63,551 nt of DNA from CAYWXV01 sp964462535. Its GTDB lineage: Bacteria > Bacteroidota > Ignavibacteria > OLB7. This document shows positions 55,071 through 63,551 of the stretch, piece after piece. Within the stretch, counting starts at the first letter, position 1; every line of letters begins with the position of its first letter. The position numbers and the translations under genes were made by a program. The notes below the pieces were generated by a model. That model searched no databases, was not told where the DNA came from, and saw nothing but the letters and a program-made list of their open reading frames with translations. The stretch lies in the NCBI GenBank assembly GCA_964462535.1, contig CAYWXV010000019.1, forward strand, positions 1-63,551, read 5' to 3'.

Positions 55071-55085
55071 CGGCGCACAAGCCCA

Positions 55086-55991
55086 ATGCCCATGCTCTTC
55101 GCGATCGTTGCCAATCCCGACAAAGAGGGTGTTCCGGAAGCTGTCATTCGGCTGACGGACATCCTGCATCGACGTGGACTGGAATTTCTCATGCTGGATG
55201 AGCTGGTTCATGCCTTTCCCGAACTTGAAGGGCGCGGATCGGTGGTCGACCGCGAGGGAATTCGACGGGGCGCCTCGATGGTGATCGCGTTCGGTGGGGA
55301 TGGCACCATGCTTTCTGCCGGTCGATATCTCGCCGGAACCGGTATCCCTCTGATGGGTGTGAACCTCGGAAAGCTGGGATTTCTGGCTGAATTCTCCGTC
55401 CAAGAACTTGAGGAAACAGTGAGCGAAGTCCTGGAGGGGAAGTGCAGGATTGTCGAGCGAACGCTCCTGGAGGTGACATTCCCGGACGATCCGGGTCTTG
55501 AATCGATGACAGGCCTCAACGACATCGTCATCGACAAACGGGACGGGGCGCTGATGCTTCGGCTGGATACCTCGATAAACGGGGATTTCCTGGGGAGCTA
55601 CAGCGCGGATGGATTGATTCTGGCAACACCAACCGGGTCGACCGCATACGCTCTCGCGGTTGGTGGGCCGGTAGTCGTCCCCAGCGCCAAGGTCATGGTG
55701 ATTGCCCCAATCGCGCCTCATATGCTGACAGCCCGACCGGTCGTCGTACCCGAAGAAGCAACGATCGAAATCGTCCCCTCTTCGCATCGCATCGACGAGT
55801 CGGTGCGCGTCTACGCGGACGGGCAGATTGTGCGGAATATCACGATGGGACATCGGATCCGCGTTACCAGAAGCCCCCTGGATGTCTCTCTTGTTAAACG
55901 GACCTCGACGACCTATTTTGATGTGCTGCGGGCAAAGCTCCTTTGGGGGCGCGAGCCGGTCCTGGGTCACCCCCGCGGGTCTACCGATTGA
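55086..55991 (+). CDS. nadK: NAD kinase
   Basis: A 301-residue enzyme that phosphorylates NAD to NADP. Motifs: GGDGTMLSAG (from 70, ATP/NAD phosphate), GVNLGKLGFL, GLNDIVIDK and SADGLILATPTGSTAYALA. The C-terminus holds the ordered strand set of the family. It starts 15 bases after the glycosyltransferase, in the same chain. Essential in most bacteria. Confidence 0.95.
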   Translation: MPMLFAIVANPDKEGVPEAVIRLTDILHRRGLEFLMLDELVHAFPELEGRGSVVDREGIRRGASMVIAFGGDGTMLSAGRYLAGTGIPLMGVNLGKLGFLAEFSVQELEETVSEVLEGKCRIVERTLLEVTFPDDPGLESMTGLNDIVIDKRDGALMLRLDTSINGDFLGSYSADGLILATPTGSTAYALAVGGPVVVPSAKVMVIAPIAPHMLTARPVVVPEEATIEIVPSSHRIDESVRVYADGQIVRNITMGHRIRVTRSPLDVSLVKRTSTTYFDVLRAKLLWGREPVLGHPRGSTD

Positions 55992-56038
55992 TGCGATACC
56001 AACAGAGCCGATCCCTACGTTCATCATACCAAGAAGCC

Positions 56039-56569
56039 ATGCGAGTCCTTTTCGCTTTTTCCCTCCTCGCTTCAGTAATCGTCCTTGCCTCCTGCACAAA
56101 TACGCCAACGTCAACCACCACAGTTGACCTTGGACAGACGACGCTCGACGACTTCCTGAAGAACACTGCCTACCGTTCCTGGTACGAGACCGGATACAAC
56201 GCCTATCCAACGGCGGCTGAGCAGCAACGATTCGACAGTGCCGTGGCGATCATTCGTTCGAACTTCGATTCGACCCACTCCGTCGTCATGGCGATCAAAC
56301 CAAATTGCGGCTGCCAGAACACTCAGCTCTGGATGCCGCGCGTGATGCGCACTCTGGATGCAGCCGGCGTTCCGCACGAGCGCATCGGCATCTTTATCAC
56401 CGACACTCGTCTGGCCGGAATCGACTCGATCAAAACCAAGTACACCATCGTCGATGCACCGACGTTCATCGTGCTGCGCAACGATGCCGAGAAGGGGCGG
56501 ATCGAAGTCGCCCCGCTGGTCGATCAATCCGTTGAGGAAGCGCTCGCAGGGTTCTTCGTCCGTCCGTAA
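56039..56569 (+). CDS. Thioredoxin-like lipoprotein (CGC)
   Basis: A 176-residue lipoprotein (MRVLFAFSLLASVIVLASC, lipobox LASC). The mature part has a thioredoxin-like pattern with MAIKPNCGCQNTQLWMPRVM (one Cys-Gly-Cys) and later TIVDAPTFIVLRNDAEKGRI, containing the cis-Pro loop. A CGC site could bind metal or act in redox. It starts 47 bases after nadK; the longer frame from 55943 overlaps nadK and is not favoured. Confidence 0.8.
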   Translation: MRVLFAFSLLASVIVLASCTNTPTSTTTVDLGQTTLDDFLKNTAYRSWYETGYNAYPTAAEQQRFDSAVAIIRSNFDSTHSVVMAIKPNCGCQNTQLWMPRVMRTLDAAGVPHERIGIFITDTRLAGIDSIKTKYTIVDAPTFIVLRNDAEKGRIEVAPLVDQSVEEALAGFFVRP

Positions 56570-56931
56570 CCGGACCCGATAGCCGACTATGTGTGTTCCC
56601 GCGCGCGCCCGACACCACGGTCGCGAGCGGGTCGTTTTCGACCGCGCCGACGAGGCACATACCACCGCAAGCAACGTGATTTCGCCGATCGCCCTTGATC
56701 GAGGGCATGCATGTCGTTCAGGTCGTCTGACGCCGTCCGGCTGAAGTGCTTCCTGAGTCGCCTGTCGAACGGGACACATTCACGATCCGTGGTCCAGTCG
56801 TCGGCTCGCTGAATTGAGTTCCAACGGCCCACTGACAGGCTCGTAAAATCGCGCGAGGTCAACGCGCGCGACGACGACCGAATGAGGCCGGCGTCCGCAC
56901 ACAACACACCACCACATTCAAGGAGTTCACC
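56570..56931. other. Gene-free interval of 362 bases with a partial repeat
   Basis: No gene supported. Near 56867-56889 lies CGCGACGACGACCGAATGAG, which matches copy B of the dispersed element in 21 of its first 22 bases, but the rest of the element is absent. An AAGGAG ribosome site precedes the next ATG at 56932. Confidence 0.5.
56867..56889 (+). repeat. Dispersed element, left end, copy D
   Basis: Matches the first 22 bases of copy B (minus strand of 16271-16350) at 21 positions. Only the left end is preserved. Confidence 0.5.
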
Positions 56932-57822
56932 ATGCCCTCCTTCCTTCTTGCATCGACCGTTCTCCTGTTCTCCGTGACAGCAGCCGTTGCCCAGGTCGTG
57001 ATCAACGAGATCATGCCCGATCCTCTTCCGGGAGGTTCGACCTCCGGCGGGGAGTATATCGAGCTGCTGAACATCTCCGACAGCGTCGTGGCAATTGCCG
57101 ACTGGAAGATCGTCGACGGCACCGGCAAGGTTCAGGGAACGCTTCCCTCCTTTGCCCCGCAACTTCAGCCACATGACTATGTGGTCATCGCTGGCGACTC
57201 TTCGTTCGGCCGGTCATTCCCTCTGAACGGATCATCCAACGTGATCCTCCTCAATCGATCGTCGGGTCTGGGTCTCAACAACGACGGCGACGACGTGATG
57301 ATCGTCGCCGTCGATGGACGCACTATCGATTCACTCCACTACGATGGATCCTGGCATCTCCCGTGGCTGGGGGACACACGAGGGTTGTCTCTCGAGAGGA
57401 TTTCTGGAAGCGGGATGTCGAGCGACCCGCGAAACTGGTCGACCTGCGCAGACCCCCACGGTGGCACTCCCGGCAGCACCAACTCGATCGCGATTCCAAT
57501 CCGGACGTCATCAGGAGAGCTCTCTGTTGATCCGGGGACTGTCCTTCCCGATCACGACGGCAGGCTCGATTTTGTTCGCATCAGCTGGCGTCTCCCGGTA
57601 GCCACCGCTCGGATCAGGCTCGCCATTTACGATCTTCACGGATTCAGACGGAGACTACTGATTGACAACGAACCTGCCGGCCCGGAAGGCGAGACAGTAT
57701 TTGACGGTCGGGACGACGACGGAATGTCGCTCGGCATCGGTGTCTACATCGCTCGTGTCGAATGGATCGACGGCAGCGATGCCACGAACGCTGCACATAC
57801 CGGTGTTGTCATCGGACCATGA
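56932..57822 (+). CDS. Secreted lamin-tail domain protein
   Basis: A 296-residue exported protein (signal peptide ending AAVAQ). Residues 22-165 form a lamin-tail (LTD) domain: VVINEIMPDPLPGG, GGEYIELLNISDSVVAIADW, SSNVILLNRSSGLGLNNDGD. The C-terminal part (about 200-290) resembles a FlgD-type Ig domain (FDGRDDDGMSLGIGVYIARV), as seen in other exported proteins. LTD domains occur in secreted nucleases and adhesins; no enzyme is attached here. It has a good AAGGAG site and ends one base before the convergent neighbour. Confidence 0.88.
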   Translation: MPSFLLASTVLLFSVTAAVAQVVINEIMPDPLPGGSTSGGEYIELLNISDSVVAIADWKIVDGTGKVQGTLPSFAPQLQPHDYVVIAGDSSFGRSFPLNGSSNVILLNRSSGLGLNNDGDDVMIVAVDGRTIDSLHYDGSWHLPWLGDTRGLSLERISGSGMSSDPRNWSTCADPHGGTPGSTNSIAIPIRTSSGELSVDPGTVLPDHDGRLDFVRISWRLPVATARIRLAIYDLHGFRRRLLIDNEPAGPEGETVFDGRDDDGMSLGIGVYIARVEWIDGSDATNAAHTGVVIGP

Positions 57823-57823
57823 A

Positions 57824-59833
57824 TCAACGAGCGACCGTCACCCATCGGGAAGTATGCTCATTTCCAATCGTGATGGAGAGAACGTACGATCCGCTTGGTA
57901 CGCCCGACAGATCTATGGCCGTCATACGATCACCCCCCTCCTCGATACGCTCAAGAATCCTCTGAATCCGTGTTCCCTGGAGGTCGAAGAGGTCCACTCG
58001 GACGTTCGTCGGCCCATTGAGCCGCAGTGGAAGCTCAATGCCTCCTGTGGTTGGGTTTGGACGGACCGCCCCCACAACGCGAGCCAGGAGGCCTTCGGTT
58101 CGATCGACGCTTGAAGTCACGTCGGAGCCAAGGAGCCACGTGATACCCTGCTTCAAAAGCGCAGTCCGCGAGGGGAGGTCGCCGATGCCCTCTGCACCAA
58201 AGCCGAGGAAGACCAGCCGGTTTCGTGAGTCGGCGTAGCGGAGTCCAGCCACCTGGCTCTGGTTGGTACCGTAATAGAAACAAGGGAGGGCACCCGCCTC
58301 GACCGTGAACTCATCGGGGGTATCCTGATTCTGCACTCCAGTCTTGATCGAGAATGTCAATCCGTCACCGACGGGATCACCCGCAATGCCGCTGACGGTC
58401 GCGCTCGGGTTGGCATCGCGTGTGTACCCCGCATGGAGCTGATTCTTCAGGAATGGAAGATCGCGCGGCGTGGTGGCGTCAGTATTCAGGGGATCGGCCA
58501 GACCGAACCCGATCTCGGCGCCAATCAGGTAGATGCGCGAACCCTTCGAAATCTGACTTTTCAGGAACGCGATATCGGGCACCTCCAGCGCCCACTTCCC
58601 CACCTCCATGATCGTGACATACTCACCGTAGTCGAACAGATCTTCATCGGCCGGATTGATGATAGCATACCGATGAATACCACCTCCGAGCCCCAGGTCG
58701 TAGTAGTTGGTGATCACTGGATCACCCAGATGCCGCTGGAGAACTACGGCCTGCAGACCTGAACCGTAGAGTCGGTACGTTCTGGTGAGAACGACCTCCG
58801 TTCCGTTCATGAGGGAGGCAGCGACACTACCGTAGGCTTTCACACCGGTGCCCGCCGTGGGATCAACGACGACCTTCCAGGAGACGTCGGAGTTTGCACC
58901 GAGTGGGACCTGTTCCCCGTCCGCCACGTTCTCGCCATCGATCTGTACTGCGGCAGTCCATCCGGCCGGAATGTTTGTGGATAACCGGAGTGTATACGTT
59001 CCCGCGACTTCCGCATGGACTGTTTGCGACCACTCTCCCGGACCCGTGCCCTGTTGGATCATCGCGCGACGCCCGATCGTAGCGAACTCTACCGGGGATG
59101 CGGAAACGCTGATGGCGCCCTGAAGGATTTCTTTGTTGTCTGCCTGTATGAACGCGACGACATGAATGCTATCCGCATTCCACAACGGGTCGATTGCAAA
59201 TGCGAGCGTGTCGTACCATGCCTCGCCTGCAGCCAGATTGACGCGTTGCCCGGACGGACTTGGAAGCATCCGCCGCGCAATCGTCGGGAAGTGCTTCTCA
59301 CCGTTGGTTCCCGCGTTAGCGTAGTATCGCTCCTCTTCCACAACGACGACGTGGACAGTTCCACTCACCCCCTGCGTCGATACCATCTGGAGGTTGACGG
59401 TCACATCCGATCCGTTTCGAGACTCGCTCACGTGCATCGTGATCGGCGAGATCATGTCTGCGATAGTCTCGACAGACCCCGCGATGCTGCTCGTGTCTGA
59501 CGGTGTACCGAAATACCAATTCCCCTGCACGACTGCGGTCGGGGCCCCCGTGATGCCATAGTAAGGAACGCGGGTGCGCGAGATCGATGTGTCAGCGTCG
59601 TACATCACATCGCGTCCCGGCCACCAGCCGTGGTACGTAATCGAAATGACGTTGTCGCTGACAGCGGCCCCCTTCAGATATTTCTCGTATGTCGGATTTT
59701 GTGCCGCACAAGGGGGGCAACTAGCGTTCGTCAACTCCTCAACCACGACCATTCTCCTGGACTGCGCGAACGACAACGTCGACGTCGCGGCCAGGAGGAG
59801 CAGAGACGCTGCGATGATGTAGAATCGACTCAT
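57824..59833 (-). CDS. Omp28-related T9SS protein with CPPC site
   Basis: A 669-residue exported protein: signal peptide MSRFYIIAASLLLLAATSTLSFAQ, then a thioredoxin-like Omp28 region with VVVEELTNASCPPCAAQNP (CxxC) and VPYYGITGAPTAVVQG (cis-Pro loop). Beta domains follow, and the end is a T9SS type A sorting domain (RPNPTTGG...VPSGSYVLSI...WVTVAR). CPPC with the cis-Pro loop suggests redox activity outside the cell. The longer frame to 60061 is rejected; the ATG at 59833 has an AGGAG site. It is convergent with the lamin-tail gene across one base, and divergent from the P-type ATPase. Confidence 0.85.
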   Translation of the reverse strand: MSRFYIIAASLLLLAATSTLSFAQSRRMVVVEELTNASCPPCAAQNPTYEKYLKGAAVSDNVISITYHGWWPGRDVMYDADTSISRTRVPYYGITGAPTAVVQGNWYFGTPSDTSSIAGSVETIADMISPITMHVSESRNGSDVTVNLQMVSTQGVSGTVHVVVVEEERYYANAGTNGEKHFPTIARRMLPSPSGQRVNLAAGEAWYDTLAFAIDPLWNADSIHVVAFIQADNKEILQGAISVSASPVEFATIGRRAMIQQGTGPGEWSQTVHAEVAGTYTLRLSTNIPAGWTAAVQIDGENVADGEQVPLGANSDVSWKVVVDPTAGTGVKAYGSVAASLMNGTEVVLTRTYRLYGSGLQAVVLQRHLGDPVITNYYDLGLGGGIHRYAIINPADEDLFDYGEYVTIMEVGKWALEVPDIAFLKSQISKGSRIYLIGAEIGFGLADPLNTDATTPRDLPFLKNQLHAGYTRDANPSATVSGIAGDPVGDGLTFSIKTGVQNQDTPDEFTVEAGALPCFYYGTNQSQVAGLRYADSRNRLVFLGFGAEGIGDLPSRTALLKQGITWLLGSDVTSSVDRTEGLLARVVGAVRPNPTTGGIELPLRLNGPTNVRVDLFDLQGTRIQRILERIEEGGDRMTAIDLSGVPSGSYVLSITIGNEHTSRWVTVAR

Positions 59834-60045
59834 GATGTGTGCTCTCCTGAATCTTTCTGGGGGATTGGGAATAGAGCGGCGGGGAGACTGGATGTCCCGT
59901 CGCATAGAGGGTTCCGAACCGCATTTCGCCTTAGCTTCTGCGGGGCTCGTGCCGGAATCCCAAAGGCTCCACCACGTTCGACGTGGCCTGCGGCACAAAC
60001 GGATGTACCAACGGATAGCGGACAGCGGGAATTCGTCAACATAGC

Positions 60046-62157
60046 ATGAACGAAACAACAATTCATATAGAGGAACTCTGCTGCGTCGCAGAGGAGGATC
60101 TGATCAGATCACGACTCTCATCGATCGAGAACATCGATCAGCTGGAGTTCAACCATGTCACCAGAACGGTGCGTGTCACGCATGCACTCGAAGACGATCG
60201 GACGCTATTCCGGGCGATATCCGGTCTTGGAATGACGCCACGATTCCTCCATGAGCGTGACGACGATGACATTACCGTGCAACGACGTTTCTGGACGAAA
60301 CCGGCCACGATACTCGCCATCGTCTCGGGTCTGTTCGCCACCACAGCCGAAGTACTCCACTTTTCCGGCATAGACGACGAGCATCTGGTTCTTCGCCTGT
60401 TCGCTGTGGTTGCAATGATCGCCGGCGGTTTTCATACCGCGGGAAGGGCGTGGCACGCCGTCAGGACTCTCACGCTGAACATCCATGTCCTGATGATCGT
60501 GGCGGTAGTTGGAGCGTTGCTCCTGGGTGAATGGACAGAAGGGGCCATGGTCATCTTCCTGTTCGCAGTAGCCGAATTGATCGAGGAGCGAAGCATGGAT
60601 CGTGCCCGCGGCGCCATACGGAACCTGCTGGCAATCGCCCCGCAACGTGCCAGTGTTCTTCGTGGACTATCCTGGGAGGAGGCGGCGGTAAACTCTGTGG
60701 CTGTCGGCGAGATCGTCAGAATCAAACCGGGGGAAAGGGTGCCGTTGGATGGTGTAGTTCGGCACGGAATTTCCGCCGTGGATCAGGCCCCAATCACGGG
60801 GGAATCAATGCCTGTGGAGAAGGGAATTGGAGACGAGGTCTTCGCGGGAAGTCTGAACGGCGCCGGCACATTTGACTTTGAGGTGACGCAGGACGCCAGA
60901 AATTCGACAATCAGCCGAATCGTGAAGCTGGTGGAGGAGGCTGCGGCCAATCGAACGAAAGCCGAGCGATTTGTCGATCGGTTCGCGCGGCGTTACACAC
61001 CATCGATCGTTCTGGCCGCACTGCTCGTCGGACTTCTGCCCCCGCTCCTCACAACCGACCCCTGGAGTCTCTGGTTCTACCGCGCTCTCGTGTTGCTCGT
61101 GATCGGATGTCCCTGCGCGCTCGTGATCGCCACTCCGGTCGCGGCCGTCAGCGGACTTGCCGGTGGGGCGCGCCGTGGAATACTTATTAAGGGTGCCAGC
61201 TTTCTTGAACAGGGAAGCGACCTCCGAATGATCGCCTTCGACAAGACGGGCACACTGACCGAAGGTCGTCCCCGCGTGTCCGATGTGATTCCTCTCTCCG
61301 GCTCGTCATCCGAGTACCTCCTTCACCTTGCCGCGGCTGTGGAGGCTCGCTCTGAACACCCCGTCGCATCCGCGATTATTGCCGCACATGAGGAGGTTCA
61401 CGCGGATGAGGACGAGATTATCGTCCATGATTTCCTGGCCCTTCCGGGTCGAGGCGTACGAGGGCGCGTGGATGGTGAGACGATCTATGTGGGGAACCAT
61501 CGCATGGCACACGACATGGGGATCTGCTCCGAAGACCTGGAGCGGCGTCTTCAGGAGCTGGAAATGGAGGGGAAAACGGCAATGGTGGTGGCCACGGCTC
61601 AGGCGGTCATCGGGATCATTGCGGCTGCTGACGCCATTCGCGAATCGAGTCGTGATGCTGTGGATCAATTGCATGCGCTGGGTATTCGTACCGCTGTTCT
61701 TACGGGCGACAACAGTGTCGCCGCACGGAGGATTGCCCGCGACCTGGGTATCGACGACGTGCGAGCCGATCTCCTCCCCGAGGAGAAGATTGCGGCCGTA
61801 GGTGAGCTCCAACGCGCGGAAGGTTCGGTAGGAATGGTTGGGGATGGCGTTAACGACGTCCCCGCACTGGCCCAGGCGGACGTTGGCTTTGCGATGGGAT
61901 CGGCCGCAACACACGTTGCGATAGAAACAGCGGACGTGGCGTTGATGGATGAAGATCTCAGGAAAATCCCTCAGTTCATTTCCACCGCCCGCCGCACCAT
62001 ATCGATCATGAAGCAGAACATCGCTATTGCCCTCGGGCTCAAGGGAATCTTCTTCATCCTCGCTCTGATGGGAGAGGCAACCCTCTGGATGGCAGTGTTT
62101 GCCGACATGGGGGCGGCGCTGATCGTGGTTGGCAACGCACTCAGGGCCCGCAGATAG
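60046..62157 (+). CDS. Zn2+/Cd2+/Co2+-type heavy-metal P-type ATPase
   Basis: A 703-residue metal-exporting P1B ATPase in the inner membrane, ZntA/CadA-like. A single degenerate N-terminal metal domain has LCCVAEE in place of CxxC, a variant known from zinc-type pumps. Core motifs are intact: phosphatase TGES, membrane CPC (GCPCALVIATP), catalytic DKTGTLTEG, HP (RSEHPVASA), and GDGVNDVPAL. Late helix KGIFFILALMGEATLW followed by VFADMG contains the Lys and Asp that mark Zn/Cd specificity, not Cu. There is no metal-sensor gene next door; Fur lies far away. Confidence 0.94.
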   Translation: MNETTIHIEELCCVAEEDLIRSRLSSIENIDQLEFNHVTRTVRVTHALEDDRTLFRAISGLGMTPRFLHERDDDDITVQRRFWTKPATILAIVSGLFATTAEVLHFSGIDDEHLVLRLFAVVAMIAGGFHTAGRAWHAVRTLTLNIHVLMIVAVVGALLLGEWTEGAMVIFLFAVAELIEERSMDRARGAIRNLLAIAPQRASVLRGLSWEEAAVNSVAVGEIVRIKPGERVPLDGVVRHGISAVDQAPITGESMPVEKGIGDEVFAGSLNGAGTFDFEVTQDARNSTISRIVKLVEEAAANRTKAERFVDRFARRYTPSIVLAALLVGLLPPLLTTDPWSLWFYRALVLLVIGCPCALVIATPVAAVSGLAGGARRGILIKGASFLEQGSDLRMIAFDKTGTLTEGRPRVSDVIPLSGSSSEYLLHLAAAVEARSEHPVASAIIAAHEEVHADEDEIIVHDFLALPGRGVRGRVDGETIYVGNHRMAHDMGICSEDLERRLQELEMEGKTAMVVATAQAVIGIIAAADAIRESSRDAVDQLHALGIRTAVLTGDNSVAARRIARDLGIDDVRADLLPEEKIAAVGELQRAEGSVGMVGDGVNDVPALAQADVGFAMGSAATHVAIETADVALMDEDLRKIPQFISTARRTISIMKQNIAIALGLKGIFFILALMGEATLWMAVFADMGAALIVVGNALRARR

Positions 62158-62477
62158 AAATCATGGAATAAACAGCAGCCCTGTTTGTCGGGCATGTTTG
62201 CTTATTAGAGTAGCGTTAGAGTAATGCATTTATGTCGTGGATTGCGATCTTTCAACAGTCAGAGGATCAAATAGATAGACGGTTTTGATAGTCTTCACCT
62301 CCCCCTTTCGATCCCAGGCGACAGTGGATCTCGAAGTGTCATCCGACCCGGAAACGCGGTGACCTTCACGCTTCTTCATGGCGTTAAACGGGTACGGAAT
62401 TGAACTGAGAGATCAGTTCGTGGTGCGACATAGACATGCCGCATCGCCAAATCACATCCTATCCCGGAGTTAGTATC
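62158..62477. other. Gene-free interval of 320 bases with a short repeat
   Basis: No gene supported. It is richer in A/T than the genes. The first copy of the TAGAGTAGCG repeat lies at 62206-62227. Possible regulatory DNA for the next gene, without a promoter that I can show. Confidence 0.45.
62206..62227 (+). repeat. Short direct repeat, left copy
   Basis: TAGAGTAGCGTTAGAGTAAT, itself made of two TAGAGTA units. A near-identical word recurs at 63427-63447 in the same orientation, on the other side of the gene at 62478-63263. Confidence 0.7.
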
Positions 62478-63263
62478 ATGAAGAAGTTCCTCACTCTCGT
62501 CGGCATGAGCATTGCGCTCACCGGCGCGGCCCTCGCACACGGAGGCGGTGGGCATCACCATCCACCATCGAGCAACCCCCCTACGAGCAACCGCAACGAC
62601 TGCACCGATTGCGGTGACGAATCGGACGTAACGACGGAAATCCAGATCTGCGCCGGTGTGCGCGTACCCATCTGCGTTGGCGTCGAGGATGCCTCGCTTG
62701 AGTTCCCGTGCCTCCGTCGTCCACTTCCAACCTACTTCCAGCACGCCACTGCGGGCTGGTCGTACACCGCCACCGTCAACCCTGCCAGCTCGTCGGACCG
62801 CGCGGCCGGAAATACTGCGCGCATCATCGCCGATGGTGACGAGAACGACACGTTTTACATCGAGCTCGTGGGTGTGAATGGTTCGGTTGTGAACAACGGT
62901 TCGGCCGTCCGCATCCGCCACACCAACACGCCGGATCAGTACTCGACGGGCGCACACAACCCGCCGGCCAACACGGGCGAAAGCACCGACAACGCCGACT
63001 ACATGGATGTGGCGATGACCTATCACGTATTCCCGAATGGTGGGGCGAACGAGAGCAATCCGTTCTTCAACAACCCGACGGGCGTGGTCAACTTCGCCTC
63101 CCCCGCGACGCAGAAGCTTGTCTTCCCCGAGACAACTCCGGCTGGATACCTGGGCACGGGTCGCCTGGCAATCTGGATCGGAGGCACGGTTTCCACCCAG
63201 GCCGGTCAGCAGCGTGGAACCTACACAGGTGCGTTCAAGGTCAAGGCCTACTACGCACAGTAG
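62478..63263 (+). CDS. Secreted DUF4402-like protein
   Basis: A 261-residue exported protein (MKKFLTLVGMSIALTGAALA). A Gly/His-rich stretch (HGGGGHHHPP) after cleavage could bind metal. A Cys pair (DCTDCGD) precedes the main domain. The domain ends LAIWIGGTVSTQ, then GTYTGAFKVKAYYAQ, which fits the DUF4402 pattern of an IGGTL strand and a GTYTGTF-type last strand. A GGAG site precedes the ATG at 62478; the frame from 62436 is longer but has no signal start. Structure may resemble pilin-like or adhesin domains. Function is unknown. Confidence 0.75.
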   Translation: MKKFLTLVGMSIALTGAALAHGGGGHHHPPSSNPPTSNRNDCTDCGDESDVTTEIQICAGVRVPICVGVEDASLEFPCLRRPLPTYFQHATAGWSYTATVNPASSSDRAAGNTARIIADGDENDTFYIELVGVNGSVVNNGSAVRIRHTNTPDQYSTGAHNPPANTGESTDNADYMDVAMTYHVFPNGGANESNPFFNNPTGVVNFASPATQKLVFPETTPAGYLGTGRLAIWIGGTVSTQAGQQRGTYTGAFKVKAYYAQ

Positions 63264-63329
63264 GACATCGCGAGGTACTCACTGCGTGAACACCTCTGAT
63301 GTTTACGGCGGGGACCGAGGCGTACAGCC

Positions 63330-63374
63330 AGAGGGCCGTGGGGAATTTTCCCACGGCCCTCGCTCGCATCTTTT
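63330..63374 (+). terminator. Rho-independent terminator of the DUF4402-like gene
   Basis: An 11-base stem (AGGGCCGTGGG with CCCACGGCCCT), a 7-base AT-rich loop and TTTT after a short spacer. The rest, to 63551, holds no gene but includes the second TAGAGTAGCG copy. Confidence 0.85.
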
Positions 63375-63426
63375 ACCAAACAATCAACTCGCAACTCGAA
63401 ATCTCAAGAAATGATGAAAATCGCAC

Positions 63427-63447
63427 TAGAGTAGCGATAGAGTAGCA
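63427..63447 (+). repeat. Short direct repeat, right copy
   Basis: TAGAGTAGCGATAGAGTAGC; differs from the left copy by one base in the first 17. The pair brackets the DUF4402-like gene over about 1.2 kb. Confidence 0.7.
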
Positions 63448-63551
63448 CGACGGGGTCGCCATCCGTGCAATTTGCAGACGTGAATGAGAGAGCGCCAGTG
63501 CTGCGTATCTCGATCACACCTCGGAACGACCAAACATCCACAAGGTCTACC

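Noticed and set aside
1..63551. CRISPR arrays, tRNA, rRNA, insertion sequences
   Set aside because: I looked for spaced direct repeats, T-loop-like GGTTCGA words and transposase motifs in intergenic DNA and saw none that hold up.

Overview
The window is 63.6 kb of GC-rich bacterial chromosome with one 100-base run of N (10449-10548), so it is a draft scaffold. Four large exported proteins end in type IX secretion (T9SS) sorting domains. Omp28-like, choice-of-anchor and lamin-tail secreted proteins are present, and several upstream regions carry a Bacteroidetes-style promoter (TTG/TTC, 20 bases, TAnnTT). Together these suggest the Bacteroidota/Chlorobi superphylum. A Kapabacteria- or Ignavibacteria-like lineage is my best guess, by inference only. 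No rRNA, tRNA, CRISPR array, IS element or prophage was recognised.

Layout. 1-2162: heptamer repeat tract, tryptophanase and a fatty-acid hydroxylase in one operon. 2334-4308: a predicted outer-membrane protein and two tandem lipoproteins. 4400-14449: very large secreted proteins, two with T9SS tails, plus a truncated paralogue. 14518-18570: a dead nuclease-like protein, a membrane glycosyltransferase, YjbQ and a TPR-LuxR regulator. 18890-22148: fur-feoA-feoB and a small zinc-ribbon gene. 22203-25547: a T9SS-exported caspase/legumain-like protease. 25716-29231: RecQ and an M3 oligopeptidase.

29739-39552 is the most distinctive block. It holds four paralogous envelope proteins sharing a Cys-rich N-terminal domain, three of them with a C-terminal predicted beta-barrel, grouped around a secreted VWA protein. 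Three further related exported proteins follow. I know of no described system with this composition.

39715-45289 (minus strand): phosphoglycerate mutase, an MqnA/MqnD-like protein, and a translationally coupled run of family-B DNA polymerase, unknown protein, GNAT and isochorismatase-like hydrolase. 45418-50232: a Cys-tail protein, PAP2 phosphatase, solitary SF2 helicase and GT4 glycosyltransferase. 50319-56569: a same-strand chain of DUF255/thioredoxin, TPR, GT2, NAD kinase and thioredoxin-like lipoprotein. 56932-63263: lamin-tail protein, Omp28/T9SS protein, Zn/Cd P-type ATPase and a DUF4402-like secreted protein.

Much of the window encodes cell-envelope and exported proteins, set among housekeeping genes (nadK, gpmA, recQ) and metal-homeostasis genes (fur-feoAB, zntA-like). 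Duplication recurs at every scale: tandem lipoproteins, a truncated module copy, the four-member envelope family, two Cys-tail proteins, and a dispersed element of about 80 bases. Start codons are often TTG or GTG, and several starts were moved downstream of the longest open frame on the basis of signal peptides or promoter position.
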